A DNA stretch of 53,372 nucleotides from Candidatus Aerophobota bacterium. GTDB lineage: Bacteria > Aerophobota > Aerophobia > Aerophobales > B47-G16. A program made the translations under genes and the position numbers. Below are positions 42,553-52,403 of this stretch, piece by piece. The DNA is taken from the NCBI GenBank assembly GCA_003648815.1, contig QMPZ01000001.1, positions 1 through 53,372 on the forward strand, in the 5' to 3' direction. The notes under the pieces were generated by a model, which worked only from the letters and a program-made list of their open reading frames with translations, made no database searches and had not been told where the DNA came from. Position 1 is the stretch's first letter. Each line of letters begins with the position of its first letter.

Positions 42553-43611
42553 TTACCTTCCTAACAAGGCCTTATTTTTCAAGCGTTCTAATTCTTGTTT
42601 GATGAAATTTGCTCTTTTTTCTCCCACCTCGTTAATCTTGGTCAACTCAGAAACGGTGGCTTTCATGATGTTCGGCAGATCGCCGAAAAAATTTACTACA
42701 TTTTTCACCACGGGTGTAGGTAAGCGGGGAATTTTGGATAAAATTCGATATCCGCGGGGGAAAACACTCAAATCCAGGTTCTCCGGCTTTGCCTCATATC
42801 CCAGAATACGCATAATGTTTTTGGTCTCTAAGAGTTTATCCATACTCATCTGTTCCAATTCTAAAAGTACCTTTTCAGGATCCTCTTGTGCATAATCCTG
42901 TACTATCCATTCATTTTCCTCTACGGCGTCTCCCACTATTTCCTTTAACTGCATCTTTATCAAACGCGCTTCTTCTCCCAACTCTATAATATACCTTTCT
43001 ATTTCCTCTTTTATCTTCTTTATCATCTGACCCCTTTGAACAGTTCTCACCACATTATATAGCTTCACCTCACCTCGAAATTCCAAAAGTTCCAGTTCAT
43101 CCAGAACCTTACTGAAGGCCATCCTGTATCTTTCCATGGTTTGAAGAGCCTGACTGGCCCTGCTTATAAGTTCAGGTATCCCTTTCAGGACATACTTTAT
43201 ATTCCCCTGATAAAGAGTGATCACTCGCCGGGATTGAGAGATGGCAATGACTGGGCAATCAGTCTGCTTGGCCATCCGCTCAGCTGCCCGGTGACGAGTA
43301 CCTCTTTCAGTGGTGGGAATGAGGTAGTCCGGAACCAGCTGAACGTTGGCATAAGAAATTTTTTTTATATCTTTGGATATGATAATAGCTCCGTCCATCT
43401 TTGAAAGTTCAGCTAAGGCTGTGGGAGTAAGAGGGCAATCCACCTTAAACCCTCCATCTATGGCGTTAATTACCTCTTGTGTGTCCCCCACCACAATCAG
43501 ACCACCAGTATTTGCCTGCAGGATTATCTCTAATCCCTGTCTTATAGGGGTGCCAGGAGACACCAACTTAAGAAGCTTTAAAAACTTTTCTTCATTAATG
43601 ATATCTGACAT
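42553..43611 (-). CDS. disA: DNA integrity scanning diadenylate cyclase
   Basis: Makes cyclic di-AMP while scanning DNA for branched structures. The 352-residue protein has the DAC domain with DGA (73-75) and GTRHR (104-108, active RHR), a central helical spine, and a C-terminal helix-hairpin-helix domain (RILSKIPRLPTPVVKNVVNFFG). radA precedes it with the stop and start adjoining, an order conserved in Firmicutes. Confidence 0.96.
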   Translation of the reverse strand: MSDIINEEKFLKLLKLVSPGTPIRQGLEIILQANTGGLIVVGDTQEVINAIDGGFKVDCPLTPTALAELSKMDGAIIISKDIKKISYANVQLVPDYLIPTTERGTRHRAAERMAKQTDCPVIAISQSRRVITLYQGNIKYVLKGIPELISRASQALQTMERYRMAFSKVLDELELLEFRGEVKLYNVVRTVQRGQMIKKIKEEIERYIIELGEEARLIKMQLKEIVGDAVEENEWIVQDYAQEDPEKVLLELEQMSMDKLLETKNIMRILGYEAKPENLDLSVFPRGYRILSKIPRLPTPVVKNVVNFFGDLPNIMKATVSELTKINEVGEKRANFIKQELERLKNKALLGR

Positions 43612-44976
43612 TTATCTTCCCTCTAATCCTATATCCAGCGCTTCCTTGACTTCTCTTACTCCTATGAGTCTCATACCGGGAGGAGCTTTAATCTTTTTTA
43701 AGGTTGATCGGGAGACAAAGCATCGGGTAAAGCCCAATCTGGCTGCTTCCTTTAACCTCTTCTCCATAAAGCCCACTGGACGGACTTCTCCGCTAAGACC
43801 AACCTCTCCAATGGCTAAGGAATCCCCAGGAAGGGGTATGTTTTGAAGGCTGGAGGCTACAGATAAAGCAATGGCTAAATCGCAAGCAGGCTCTTTTACT
43901 TTCATTCCTCCAGCCACATTTAGATAGACATCCTGATCATAAAGACGCAGTCCGCACCTTCTTTCCAGCACAGCTAAAAGGAGACATAGTCTATTGTAGT
44001 CAACTCCCTGACTTATTCTTCTGGGAATGGTTAAATTGGAGGTGGTTGCCAGAGCCTGAATTTCCACCAGAAAAGAGCGAGTCCCTTCAATGGTAGAGAC
44101 CACCATTATCCCTGGATTTCCTAAGGCATCGCTCAAGAAGAGCTTGGATGGGTCTTCCACCTCCTTCAGTCCGGATTCCTCCATCTTAAAGATACCAATT
44201 TCGGAAATTGGTCCAAACCTGTTCTTTACCGCTCGCAGTATCCTGTACTGATAATTTCTTTCCGATTCAAAATAGAGAACTGTGTCCACGATGTGCTCCA
44301 GAACTCTGGGTCCAGCAATGGTTCCTTCCTTGGTGACATGACCTATCAAGAAAATGGTTATCCTTCTTTGTTTGGCCAATCTCATAAGATAAGCTGCACA
44401 CTCCCTCACCTGAGAGACAGAACCAGGAGCAGATTCATAATCCTCCCGGTAAAGGGTTTGAATAGAGTCTATTATCACCATTTCCGGTCCCAGATCATCG
44501 ATCTGTTGCGCAATTCTCTCTAAGTTGGTCTCGGACAGGACATAAAGATGCCGTGAGTTTATCCCCAGCCGTGAGGCTCTGCCTCTAATCTGTTCCGCTG
44601 ATTCCTCTCCAGAGACGTAGAGCACCAGATGTCCCGAGGAGCTCAGTTTATCCCCTATCTCGAGCAGGAGAGTAGATTTTCCTATCCCCGGTTCTCCTCC
44701 GATCAATATCAAAGAGCCTGGAACTATTCCTCCTCCTAAGATACGGTCGAACTCTTTTATTTCGCTGGAATACCGCATTTGTTCGGATTCATCGATCTCC
44801 GTGAGGGGTTTGGGTGCAGCCAAGCCAGAGGAAAGGCCCCGAAAATAGGTCTCCTTTCTTATGTTTTCCTCCTGAAGGGTGCCCCATTCGCCACATTCAG
44901 GACAACGACCTAACCACTTGAAAGAAATATGACCGCAGTTCTGACAGACAAACCTGACCTTGCTTTTTTCTTTCAC
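43612..44976 (-). CDS. radA: DNA repair protein RadA
   Basis: A RecA-like branch-migration ATPase. The 454-residue protein has an N-terminal zinc finger (Cys11, 14, 25, 28: CQNCG, CPECGEW), Walker A GGEPGIGKSTL, the RadA-specific KNRFG motif, and a C-terminal Lon-protease-like domain (VDYNRLCLLLAVLERR onwards). It starts at GTG 44,976 overlapping the end of mreB by 4 bp. Confidence 0.96.
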   Translation of the reverse strand: MKEKSKVRFVCQNCGHISFKWLGRCPECGEWGTLQEENIRKETYFRGLSSGLAAPKPLTEIDESEQMRYSSEIKEFDRILGGGIVPGSLILIGGEPGIGKSTLLLEIGDKLSSSGHLVLYVSGEESAEQIRGRASRLGINSRHLYVLSETNLERIAQQIDDLGPEMVIIDSIQTLYREDYESAPGSVSQVRECAAYLMRLAKQRRITIFLIGHVTKEGTIAGPRVLEHIVDTVLYFESERNYQYRILRAVKNRFGPISEIGIFKMEESGLKEVEDPSKLFLSDALGNPGIMVVSTIEGTRSFLVEIQALATTSNLTIPRRISQGVDYNRLCLLLAVLERRCGLRLYDQDVYLNVAGGMKVKEPACDLAIALSVASSLQNIPLPGDSLAIGEVGLSGEVRPVGFMEKRLKEAARLGFTRCFVSRSTLKKIKAPPGMRLIGVREVKEALDIGLEGR

Positions 44977-45974
44977 CGCATTTTCTCCAGAAGATCTATA
45001 CTCTGAAGAGCTCTTCCGGCTCCGATAGCCACACAGGACAAAGGGTCATCAGCTAAATGAGCTGTGATGCCGGTCGTCTCCTTGATCAAGCGGTCGAAGT
45101 TTTTCAGCATACTTCCTCCTCCGGTGAGGACAATTCCTTTCTCAATTATGTCTGCTGCCAGTTCTGGTGGGGTTTTTTCCAGGACAGCTTTTGTCTTCTC
45201 CACAATTGAGGACAACGGCTCGGCTAAAATTTCGGATATCTCCTCAGCACAAATCCTGATCCGCTTGGGCAGCCCCGTCATCAAGTCCCTTCCGCGTACC
45301 TCAATCTCTTTATTACGAGGAGGAGAGATAGCATATCCTATTTCCTTCTTCAGTCGTTCAACAGTGACCTCTCCCAGAGCCAGATTATAGTGCTTTCTCA
45401 TATACCTGCTGATGGTCTCGTCCAGCTTGTCACCTCCTACACGGAGCGATTCGCTCACTACAATCTCTCCTAAGGAAAGGACGGCAATGTCAGTAGTCCC
45501 TCCTCCTACATCTATGATCATGTTTCCTTCTGGTTTGGCGATGTCCAGATTTGCTCCTATAGCCGCTGCCTTGGGCTCCTCAATTAGAAAGACCTTCTTG
45601 GCCCCCGCTTGAATGCCAGCATTTCTTACCGCTCTTCTCTCCACCGAGGTTCCTCCAGAGGGAATGCAGATCATAAGGTAGGGAGGGAAGAAGAGCCATT
45701 TCCCGTAAATTTTGCTGATAAAATACTTGAGCATACTCTCTACGATGTTGTAGTCAGCGATCACTCCATCCCTCATAGGTCTTATGGCAGAGATGTTTCT
45801 CGGGGTTCGGCCCAGCATCTGTTTAGCCTCACTTCCAATGGATAAGATCTTGCCCGATTCTTTATCCATCGCCACTACAGATGGTTCATTGATTACTATC
45901 CCTCGCCCTTCCAGATAAACCAGGGTACTGGTGGTACCTAAATCTATCCCTATTTTCTTGCTCAAGGAAAACAT
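44973..45974 (-). CDS. mreB: Rod-shape actin homologue MreB
   Basis: Forms membrane-attached filaments that direct lateral wall synthesis. The 333-residue protein shows IDLGTTSTLVY (phosphate 1), PSVVAMDKES, RPMRDGVIADYNIVESML, IDVGGGTTDIAVLSLG (phosphate 2) and VLTGGGSMLKNFDRLI (adenosine). It suggests a rod-shaped cell. mreC and mreD are not adjacent; murA lies 1 bp upstream and radA overlaps downstream. Confidence 0.95.
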   Translation of the reverse strand: MFSLSKKIGIDLGTTSTLVYLEGRGIVINEPSVVAMDKESGKILSIGSEAKQMLGRTPRNISAIRPMRDGVIADYNIVESMLKYFISKIYGKWLFFPPYLMICIPSGGTSVERRAVRNAGIQAGAKKVFLIEEPKAAAIGANLDIAKPEGNMIIDVGGGTTDIAVLSLGEIVVSESLRVGGDKLDETISRYMRKHYNLALGEVTVERLKKEIGYAISPPRNKEIEVRGRDLMTGLPKRIRICAEEISEILAEPLSSIVEKTKAVLEKTPPELAADIIEKGIVLTGGGSMLKNFDRLIKETTGITAHLADDPLSCVAIGAGRALQSIDLLEKMR

Positions 45975-45975
45975 C

Positions 45976-47241
45976 TCATTCCTCTACTCTCTTAATTCGT
46001 GCTCCTAATCTGGATAGCTTTTCCTCCAATCTCTCATATCCTCTGTCGATGTGATGAATGTCGCAGATCTGCGTTACTCCTCTTGCTGCCAGGCCAGCCA
46101 GCACCAGAGCCGCTCCTCCCCGTATATCAGAAGCCTTGACGATGGTTCCCTCAAGAAAGGGAACCCCCTTTACTATTACCATTTGTCCTTTCCTTTCAAT
46201 CTGAGCTCCCATTCTTTGAAGCTCAGCTATATGAGCGAATCTGTCCTCGAAGACGGTTTCCGTGATTATACTGGTTCCTTGAGCTAGACAAGCAAGAGAG
46301 GTCATCTGAGGTTGCAGGTCTGTGGGAAAACCAGGATAAGGAAGAGTTTTTATCTTAACTGGCCGAGGATGATTTCCCAAGATTCTTATCTGGTTATCTT
46401 TGACCTCAATTTCCATTCCCATCTCCCTTAACTTCGCCAGAACTATTCCTAAATGGTGAGGAAGGATTTCTTTCAGCACAACCTCCCCTCCGGTAATGGC
46501 TCCCGCTATGAGCAGCGTTCCTGCCTCAATTCGGTCAGGAATTATAGAATAACTTGCAGGATGAAGTTCTCTCACACCTTCAACCCTGATCGAATCCGTC
46601 CCCACTCCCTCTATCTTAGCTCCCATCTTCCTTAAAAAAGTTGCCAGCTCTATTATCTCGGGAGCACGAGAGGCACCCTCAATTACGGTTACACCTCTGG
46701 CCACGGATGCAGCTAACATTATGTTTTCGGTAGCTCCTACGCTGGGCAGGTCCAGATAGATATTATCTCCCTTAAGTCCTCTTTTCGCATACGCCTCGAT
46801 ATAACCCTCCCTTACCTCTATCTTGGCCCCCATTTGCACAAGTCCTTTAAGATGAAGATCAACCGGTCTTCTACCTATGGCACATCCTCCAGGAAGGGAG
46901 ACTCGAGCACGTCCAAGGCGGGCTAACAGGGGGCCCAGGACCAATATAGAGGCCCGCATCATTCTGACCAGCTCGTAAGGAGCTTCATAGTTCGAAAGGC
47001 TGGTGCAATCAATCTTCAAACCTTCATTCTCCCTTTCTATCACACTTCCTAACCCCTCCAGGACCTTCTTCATGGTTATTATATCAACAAGCTGAGGGAC
47101 ATTTTTGAGCTGACATCTTCCTTCTGTCAGAAGACACGCAGCCATCAGTGGAAGAGCTGAGTTCTTTGCTCCACTTATCCTGACCTTACCCTTTAAGGGA
47201 ACGCCTCCTTCGATGATAAATTTACCCACTTTCTTCTCCAC
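45976..47241 (-). CDS. murA: UDP-N-acetylglucosamine 1-carboxyvinyltransferase
   Basis: First committed step of peptidoglycan synthesis. The 421-residue protein has the start FIIEGGVPLKGKVRISGAKN and the active loop GGCAIGRRPVDLH with Cys120 (Cys is the fosfomycin target; Asp would mean resistance), YPGFPTDLQPQM and ASDIRGGAALVLAG. It overlaps the SurA-like gene upstream by 20 bp. Confidence 0.96.
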   Translation of the reverse strand: MEKKVGKFIIEGGVPLKGKVRISGAKNSALPLMAACLLTEGRCQLKNVPQLVDIITMKKVLEGLGSVIERENEGLKIDCTSLSNYEAPYELVRMMRASILVLGPLLARLGRARVSLPGGCAIGRRPVDLHLKGLVQMGAKIEVREGYIEAYAKRGLKGDNIYLDLPSVGATENIMLAASVARGVTVIEGASRAPEIIELATFLRKMGAKIEGVGTDSIRVEGVRELHPASYSIIPDRIEAGTLLIAGAITGGEVVLKEILPHHLGIVLAKLREMGMEIEVKDNQIRILGNHPRPVKIKTLPYPGFPTDLQPQMTSLACLAQGTSIITETVFEDRFAHIAELQRMGAQIERKGQMVIVKGVPFLEGTIVKASDIRGGAALVLAGLAARGVTQICDIHHIDRGYERLEEKLSRLGARIKRVEE

Positions 47242-47947
47242 CTGTTTTTATCTCAATTTCTGCTTGTGACCTTAACTTTTCCATCCAACTTTGAAGGAGC
47301 TTCTCTTTTTTCCTTCGCCTTAGAAAACTTTCTATCTTATCCTGGATCCTCTCGAGAGAAACTTCTCCTTCATTCTCATCCGTCCCCTTCAGGTTCTCTC
47401 GATATATCCGACAAAATCGCTTAATCTCTTCTTGCGCCTTCTCATCCCCCTTTAAATATCGCTTCAGCTTCAGGTAAAAATCCCTGATCTCTTCTTTTTC
47501 TATCTTTACCTTATCATCCATTTCCCTTAGTTTTTGAGCAATTAGCCTTTCCCGCAAAAGCCTCCTTTTTATCCTCTCCTTGAATTCCTCTAAGGACAAA
47601 TCTTCCTTCTCCAACATCTCCTGGAAGACCTCATCGGAAAGATCGCCCTTAATATCAGAAAGGACCTTTTCCACTTCCTGGGAGCTCACAGTGATCTTTT
47701 CTCTTTTTGCCTCTTGAAGGAGAATATATTCGTTTATCATTCGCTCCAGGGCTATATCCCTTAGTTTTTTTTCATCCTGAAATTCCCAATCCCTTCTTAT
47801 TAAAGACATCTCCCGGACCAGCTGTCTTTGGGTGATGATTTCTCCATTAACTACCGCTATTATCCTGTCTATTAGCTGAGCAGGTTCAACCGGCACTATT
47901 GTTATATTTAATAAAAAGAAAAAAATTAAGGTGAGTAGCTTTAACAT
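47222..47947 (-). CDS. SurA N-domain periplasmic chaperone
   Basis: 241 residues from ATG 47,947 (GAAAGGG upstream; the frame extends to TTG 47,968). It has an N-terminal hydrophobic signal or anchor (LLTLIFFFLLNITIV), then the SurA N-domain start LIDRIIAVVNGEIITQRQLV and ALERMINEYILLQEAKR. The rest is charged helix, with no parvulin isomerase domain. It is probably a periplasmic or membrane-tethered chaperone. Its presence, cotranscribed with murA and mfd, hints at an outer membrane. Confidence 0.82.
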   Translation of the reverse strand: MLKLLTLIFFFLLNITIVPVEPAQLIDRIIAVVNGEIITQRQLVREMSLIRRDWEFQDEKKLRDIALERMINEYILLQEAKREKITVSSQEVEKVLSDIKGDLSDEVFQEMLEKEDLSLEEFKERIKRRLLRERLIAQKLREMDDKVKIEKEEIRDFYLKLKRYLKGDEKAQEEIKRFCRIYRENLKGTDENEGEVSLERIQDKIESFLRRRKKEKLLQSWMEKLRSQAEIEIKTGGEESG

Positions 47948-47985
47948 TTTTCCCTTTCTCAAGCTCAACTCTTGTTTTCTCTAAG

Positions 47986-50900
47986 TTATGATAGCAAATT
48001 TTTTAGTTTTTGTAAAATTTCCTTCAGGTAAATGAGCGTCTTCCCATTGTTCATCCTCTCAAGAGGAATGATTAAGTTTTTCTCATCCATAGGAAGAAGC
48101 TGAACCCTTGGCTTCAGCTTTTTTTCAATTATCTCTCTTTTTCTTCCCGAAAGAGGAGATGAGGCAAATGTCGCCCAGACTCTGGAGTTCACTCGCCTTA
48201 GCGAAGTAATTCCCAAATTTTTTGTTATAAGTTTTATTTCCATAACTCTAATCAGGTTCATAGTCTCTGCGGGCAGAGGACCGTAACGGTCCCGTAGTTC
48301 CTGTTTAAAACTTAAAAGCTCCTTTTCATCTTTTATCTGACCCATTTTTTGGTAAAGCTCAAATCTCTGTTCTTCAAAGGGAACATAAGAAGGAGGGATT
48401 CTGGCCTCCACTCCCAAGTCCAGACTCACAGGAAAGGAAGGAGTGACCTTTTCCCCTTTTAGCTTCTTTATCTCCTCAGAGAGGAGCTGAGAGTAAAGGG
48501 TGAACCCGACGGCAGCTATATGACCATGCTGCTCTTTGCCCAGAAGATTTCCCGCTCCTCTTATCTCAAGGTCCTGCATAGCTATGCGAAAACCAGCTCC
48601 TGCTTCTTTAAACTGGTTTATAACCTCCAAGCGCCTGCGGGCTTCCTCGGTCAAGGATTTAGTCGGGGTAATGAGAAAATAGGCATATCCCTTTACGTTT
48701 CCTCTACCCACCCTTCCCCTTAGCTGATATAGGTCTGCCAGACCGAACTGTTCTGCCTGTTCCACGATCAGGGTGTTCACGTTGGGCATATCTATACCTG
48801 ATTCGATAATGGTGGTACAGATCAGGACGTCGTATTTTCGATTGAGAAAATCTCTTGTGATTTTCTCGAGCTCCTTGGAGGCCATCCTCCCATGAGAGAC
48901 GGCAACGGAGGCCTCGGGAACCAGCTGTCTTACTTTATCAGCAACCTTATATATTTCTCTAATTCTGTTATACAGGTAAAAGACCTGACCGTTTCTTTTC
49001 AGTTCCTTGAGAATAGCTCTTCTTATCAGATTCTCTTCGTACTCTATTACCTTTATCTCCACATTTAGCCTCTCCTCAGGAGGGGTGAGGATTACGCTCA
49101 TATCCCTGATTCCCACCAAGGACATATAAAGAGAGCGAGGGATGGGAGTGGCACTGAGGGTCAGGACATCCACTGATTTTCTAAACTCTCTTAACTTTTT
49201 CTTATGTACTACTCCAAAACGCTGCTCCTCATCGATGATTACCAACCCTAAATCGTTAAAACTTACATCATCCTGGATTAAGCGATGTGTCCCAATCACG
49301 ATATCTACTTTCCCACATTTTAAGTCCTCGATGATCTTTTTCTGTTTCTGAGGGCTCTGGAAACGAGAGAGCATTTCTATGTTGATGGGATAGGCAGCCA
49401 TCCTCTCTGTGAAGGTGCGATAGTGCTGCTCGGCAAGAATGGTGGTGGGGACCAGCACGGCCACCTGTTTGTTATCCATTACTGCCTTGAAAGCGGCTCG
49501 CATAGCTACCTCTGTCTTTCCATATCCTGCATCTCCACAGATTAGTCTATCCATAGGTCTGGCGCTTTCCATGTCCTTTTTTATGTCCCGAATAGCCTTT
49601 AGCTGATCAGGGGTTTCTCGATAGGGAAAGGATGCTTCAAATTCCAGTTGCCATGATGTATCTGGCGAAAAGGAATGACCAGGGATGACCTTTCGAATAG
49701 AGTAAAGTTTAAGAAGAGAAGAGGCAAGTTCCTGAGCAGCTTTTTTAACTCTTTTCTTTGCCAGCCGCCACTCTCCTCCCTCCAAACTGTAGATGGGAGG
49801 TGGACAGCTGGAATCCCCTATATATTTGTGCAGTCGATCTATCTGGTCTATGGGGACGTAGAGGCGATCAGAACCCTTGTAATTGACCTGGAAGTAATCG
49901 TTTTTTCTTCCCTCTATCTCCAGCGTCTTTACCCCGTTGAACTTTCCTATACCGTAGTCGATATGAACCACGTAATCTCCTTTTTGTAGCTCGCTCCATT
50001 TTCTGATCTTCCTCGCCTTTGGGTAAATCCACCTCTTTCTCCTTTCCCTGTAGCGTTGAAATACGTCCTCATCAGTTATAAAGACCTCTTTTGTGCTGTC
50101 AAATTTAAATCCTCTCCTTATATCTCCTACAGCAATAACGGGAGAGGAAAGCTGCTCAAAAGGACAAAAATCCTTCCTTAAGGAAACTTTTAGCTTTTTC
50201 TCCTCCAACAGTTCCTTTAACCTTTCTCCTTGCCCCAGATTTGAGACCAGCAAGATCACCTTATATCCCTCCTGCCTCCACTTTTTTATGTCCTGTGTCA
50301 AGAGGTCCAGGTTTCCCCGATAGGAGGGCAGAGGTGAAGAGGAAAGGGGAAGGATATGTTTTGGTCTCATCCAGGAACTTCTCTGTGGTAGAGTGGAAAG
50401 ATACAGATGGGGTTTTTCGAGAACCTTCTTAAATGCCTTAATCTTTGAGCTTTCCCAGTCTTTCATCTGATTCTGAAGATTCGCTGGCTCGTCCAGGACG
50501 AAGATAAAGGAGGAAGGGAGAACCTCAAAGAAGGGAAGGATATCTTTTTTCTCTCCTTTAATCAGGGAAAGCTCGTCCTTTGAGGACAAGATTACCTCAT
50601 CTCTCTTTTTAATTGAGGATTGGGTGAGGGGATCAAATTCTCGGATAGACTCCACATTTTCCCCGAAAAGTTCAATTCTGATAGGATAAGAGTAAACAGG
50701 AGAATAAAAATCTATAATTCCTCCGCGGAAAGAATACTCACCTTGTTCCTCCACCAGAGGAGAAAACTCATATCCTCTTTTTACTAAGTATTTTAAGATT
50801 AAATCTCGATCTATCTTATCCCCCTTTCTTAAGCGAAGAGCATCACGATTTAAGGCGGAAAAAGAGGGGACTTTTTGAATGAGAGAGGAAAGGCAGGTAA

Positions 50901-51204
50901 CTATCAGGATATTGGGATCCTCCTTTAACCGATATAGAAGCTCAAGTAATCTACCTTCCCCATTCTGCTTCGGGGAGGAGAGAAGAAAGATCCTGCTTTT
51001 TTGAGGAATGAAGGAGAGAAAATCCTGATAGGTATCTTTGGCCTCTAAATGGGTGGGAGCGACAAATAAAAAAGAACCCCTTCGCTGACTCTGTAGGAGG
51101 CTTACCAGGTAAGCCTTCGCCTCCTGCGTTAAGCCATACATCCAGCAGGGTATTTTCCCTTCATCGATAATTTTTTGAAGATGTAGTTTAACTTTATCCG
51201 TCAC
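47986..51204 (-). CDS. mfd: Transcription-repair coupling factor
   Basis: Removes stalled RNA polymerase and recruits UvrA. The 1072-residue protein contains the UvrB-like N-terminal module (LVEEQGEYSFRGGIIDFYSP), the RNA-polymerase-interaction domain (LQKGDYVVHIDYGIGKFNG), Walker A GDAGYGKTEVA, the DEEQRFGV box, SATPIPRS, and GRVGRGNVKGYAY with the TRCF C-terminal domain. It is slightly shorter than E. coli Mfd. Overlaps prfA by 11 bp. Confidence 0.96.
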   Translation of the reverse strand: MTDKVKLHLQKIIDEGKIPCWMYGLTQEAKAYLVSLLQSQRRGSFLFVAPTHLEAKDTYQDFLSFIPQKSRIFLLSSPKQNGEGRLLELLYRLKEDPNILIVTCLSSLIQKVPSFSALNRDALRLRKGDKIDRDLILKYLVKRGYEFSPLVEEQGEYSFRGGIIDFYSPVYSYPIRIELFGENVESIREFDPLTQSSIKKRDEVILSSKDELSLIKGEKKDILPFFEVLPSSFIFVLDEPANLQNQMKDWESSKIKAFKKVLEKPHLYLSTLPQRSSWMRPKHILPLSSSPLPSYRGNLDLLTQDIKKWRQEGYKVILLVSNLGQGERLKELLEEKKLKVSLRKDFCPFEQLSSPVIAVGDIRRGFKFDSTKEVFITDEDVFQRYRERRKRWIYPKARKIRKWSELQKGDYVVHIDYGIGKFNGVKTLEIEGRKNDYFQVNYKGSDRLYVPIDQIDRLHKYIGDSSCPPPIYSLEGGEWRLAKKRVKKAAQELASSLLKLYSIRKVIPGHSFSPDTSWQLEFEASFPYRETPDQLKAIRDIKKDMESARPMDRLICGDAGYGKTEVAMRAAFKAVMDNKQVAVLVPTTILAEQHYRTFTERMAAYPINIEMLSRFQSPQKQKKIIEDLKCGKVDIVIGTHRLIQDDVSFNDLGLVIIDEEQRFGVVHKKKLREFRKSVDVLTLSATPIPRSLYMSLVGIRDMSVILTPPEERLNVEIKVIEYEENLIRRAILKELKRNGQVFYLYNRIREIYKVADKVRQLVPEASVAVSHGRMASKELEKITRDFLNRKYDVLICTTIIESGIDMPNVNTLIVEQAEQFGLADLYQLRGRVGRGNVKGYAYFLITPTKSLTEEARRRLEVINQFKEAGAGFRIAMQDLEIRGAGNLLGKEQHGHIAAVGFTLYSQLLSEEIKKLKGEKVTPSFPVSLDLGVEARIPPSYVPFEEQRFELYQKMGQIKDEKELLSFKQELRDRYGPLPAETMNLIRVMEIKLITKNLGITSLRRVNSRVWATFASSPLSGRKREIIEKKLKPRVQLLPMDEKNLIIPLERMNNGKTLIYLKEILQKLKNLLS

Positions 51205-52273
51205 CTACAATTTTTCTCCCTCCTAACTCCTTTTTAAGAGACTCCAACAGCTCCTCCATCTCTCCGTTTAAGATATCCTCTAAGTTGTATAAGGTAAGAT
51301 GAATGCGGTGATCTGTTACTCTATTTTGGGGAAAGTTATAAGTTCTTATACGCTCCGACCTTTCAGCTCTTTTGATCTGGACCTTTCTTTGTTTGGAGAT
51401 TTCATTTTGTTGTTCTATTTTTTTTCTCTGGAGGAGCTTGGCACGCAAAATTCGCATCGCTCTGGCTTTATTCTGATGCTGGGAGCGTTCATCCTGACAT
51501 TGAACTACAATTCCCGTGGGAAGGTGCGTTATTCTCACTGCTGAATCGGTAACATTTACATGTTGCCCTCCTGCTCCTCGAGAGCGGAAGGTCTCTATTA
51601 ACAGGTCCTCAGGTTTTATCTCCACTTCTACCTCCTGCGCCTCTGGAAGAACAGCCACCGTAGCGGTAGAGGTATGAATTCTTCCACTTGACTCGGTTAC
51701 GGGGATTCTCTGAACTCGATGTACTCCGCTTTCATAGCGTAAATTAGAGAAGACATCTTTTCCCTCTAAGGCAAAGATGGCCTCCTTAAACCCACCCATG
51801 TCCGTGGGATGAAAATGAATGTTTTCCATTCGCCAGCCCTTTCTCTCCGCGAGACGAGCGTACATTTTGTAAAGATCAGCAACGAACAAAGCTGCCTCTT
51901 CTCCTCCAGCTCCTGCTCTGATCTCCACAATTATGTTTCTATGAGAGTGCTCATCCTCGCTGACTAAGAACCTGGAAATTTCCTCCTCTATCTTTCCCAT
52001 CTTCTTTTTTAACCGGTCCTTCTCCTCCCTGGCTAATTCCTTAATTTCTTCTTCTTGGTCATCCAAAAGAAGCTCCTCTATCTTCTTCATTTCCTCCTGG
52101 GATTTTTTATATTCCCTCCACAGCTGAACACCCTCCTCTAACTCCTTTCTCTCCCTGTTGTACTTAGATAAAAGCTTTCTGTCCAAAAGGACCTCAGGAC
52201 GAGAAAGTAGTCCAGTGAGCTCCTCGTAGCGTTCTTCCATCTTTTTTAATTTAATGATCTCTTGCTCATTCAT
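51194..52273 (-). CDS. prfA: Peptide chain release factor 1
   Basis: Terminates translation at UAA and UAG. The 359-residue protein has the peptidyl-transfer motif GAGGQHVN (GGQ, about residue 230) and the codon-recognition segment with PVTESSGRIHTS upstream of it; PxT is PVT, the RF1 signature. ATG 52,273 has GAGGGG at 9 bp; GTG 52,282 adjoins that site directly and is less likely. A promoter-like sequence in the palindromic repeat upstream may drive it. Confidence 0.95.
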   Translation of the reverse strand: MNEQEIIKLKKMEERYEELTGLLSRPEVLLDRKLLSKYNRERKELEEGVQLWREYKKSQEEMKKIEELLLDDQEEEIKELAREEKDRLKKKMGKIEEEISRFLVSEDEHSHRNIIVEIRAGAGGEEAALFVADLYKMYARLAERKGWRMENIHFHPTDMGGFKEAIFALEGKDVFSNLRYESGVHRVQRIPVTESSGRIHTSTATVAVLPEAQEVEVEIKPEDLLIETFRSRGAGGQHVNVTDSAVRITHLPTGIVVQCQDERSQHQNKARAMRILRAKLLQRKKIEQQNEISKQRKVQIKRAERSERIRTYNFPQNRVTDHRIHLTLYNLEDILNGEMEELLESLKKELGGRKIVGDG

Positions 52274-52314
52274 AGACTTCACCCCTCATCCTTATGAGAG
52301 CTCTTACCCTTTAT

Positions 52315-52403
52315 CTTGAAGTATAGGAATTTATAAACATTTGTTTAATAAAGGGGGGAGCAGCGAAGCGTTGAGGGGGGAAAGATTCCCCCCTCAAGTG
52401 TCG
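52315..52403 (-). repeat. Palindromic repeat, full copy, overlapping the HNH stop codon
   Basis: Same element as 2324-2411, differing at a few positions. The GC hairpin is 52,371-52,382 with 52,386-52,397 (12 bp, loop AGA). On the minus strand the HNH stop codon TGA (52,394-52,396) and its last codons lie in the element. The AT arm also carries a minus-strand promoter-like pair, TAAACA (52,342-52,347) and TATACT (52,320-52,325), 16 bp apart, pointing to prfA. Confidence 0.9.

Noticed and set aside
43373..43846. 157-residue plus-strand frame across the disA/radA boundary.
   Set aside because: It is antisense to two well-supported genes with intact motifs and has no recognisable domain.
52315..52383. 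Rho-independent terminator after the HNH gene.
   Set aside because: The GC hairpin is strong, but on the minus strand no T-run follows it; on the plus strand only TTTT lies about 10 bp later in some copies.
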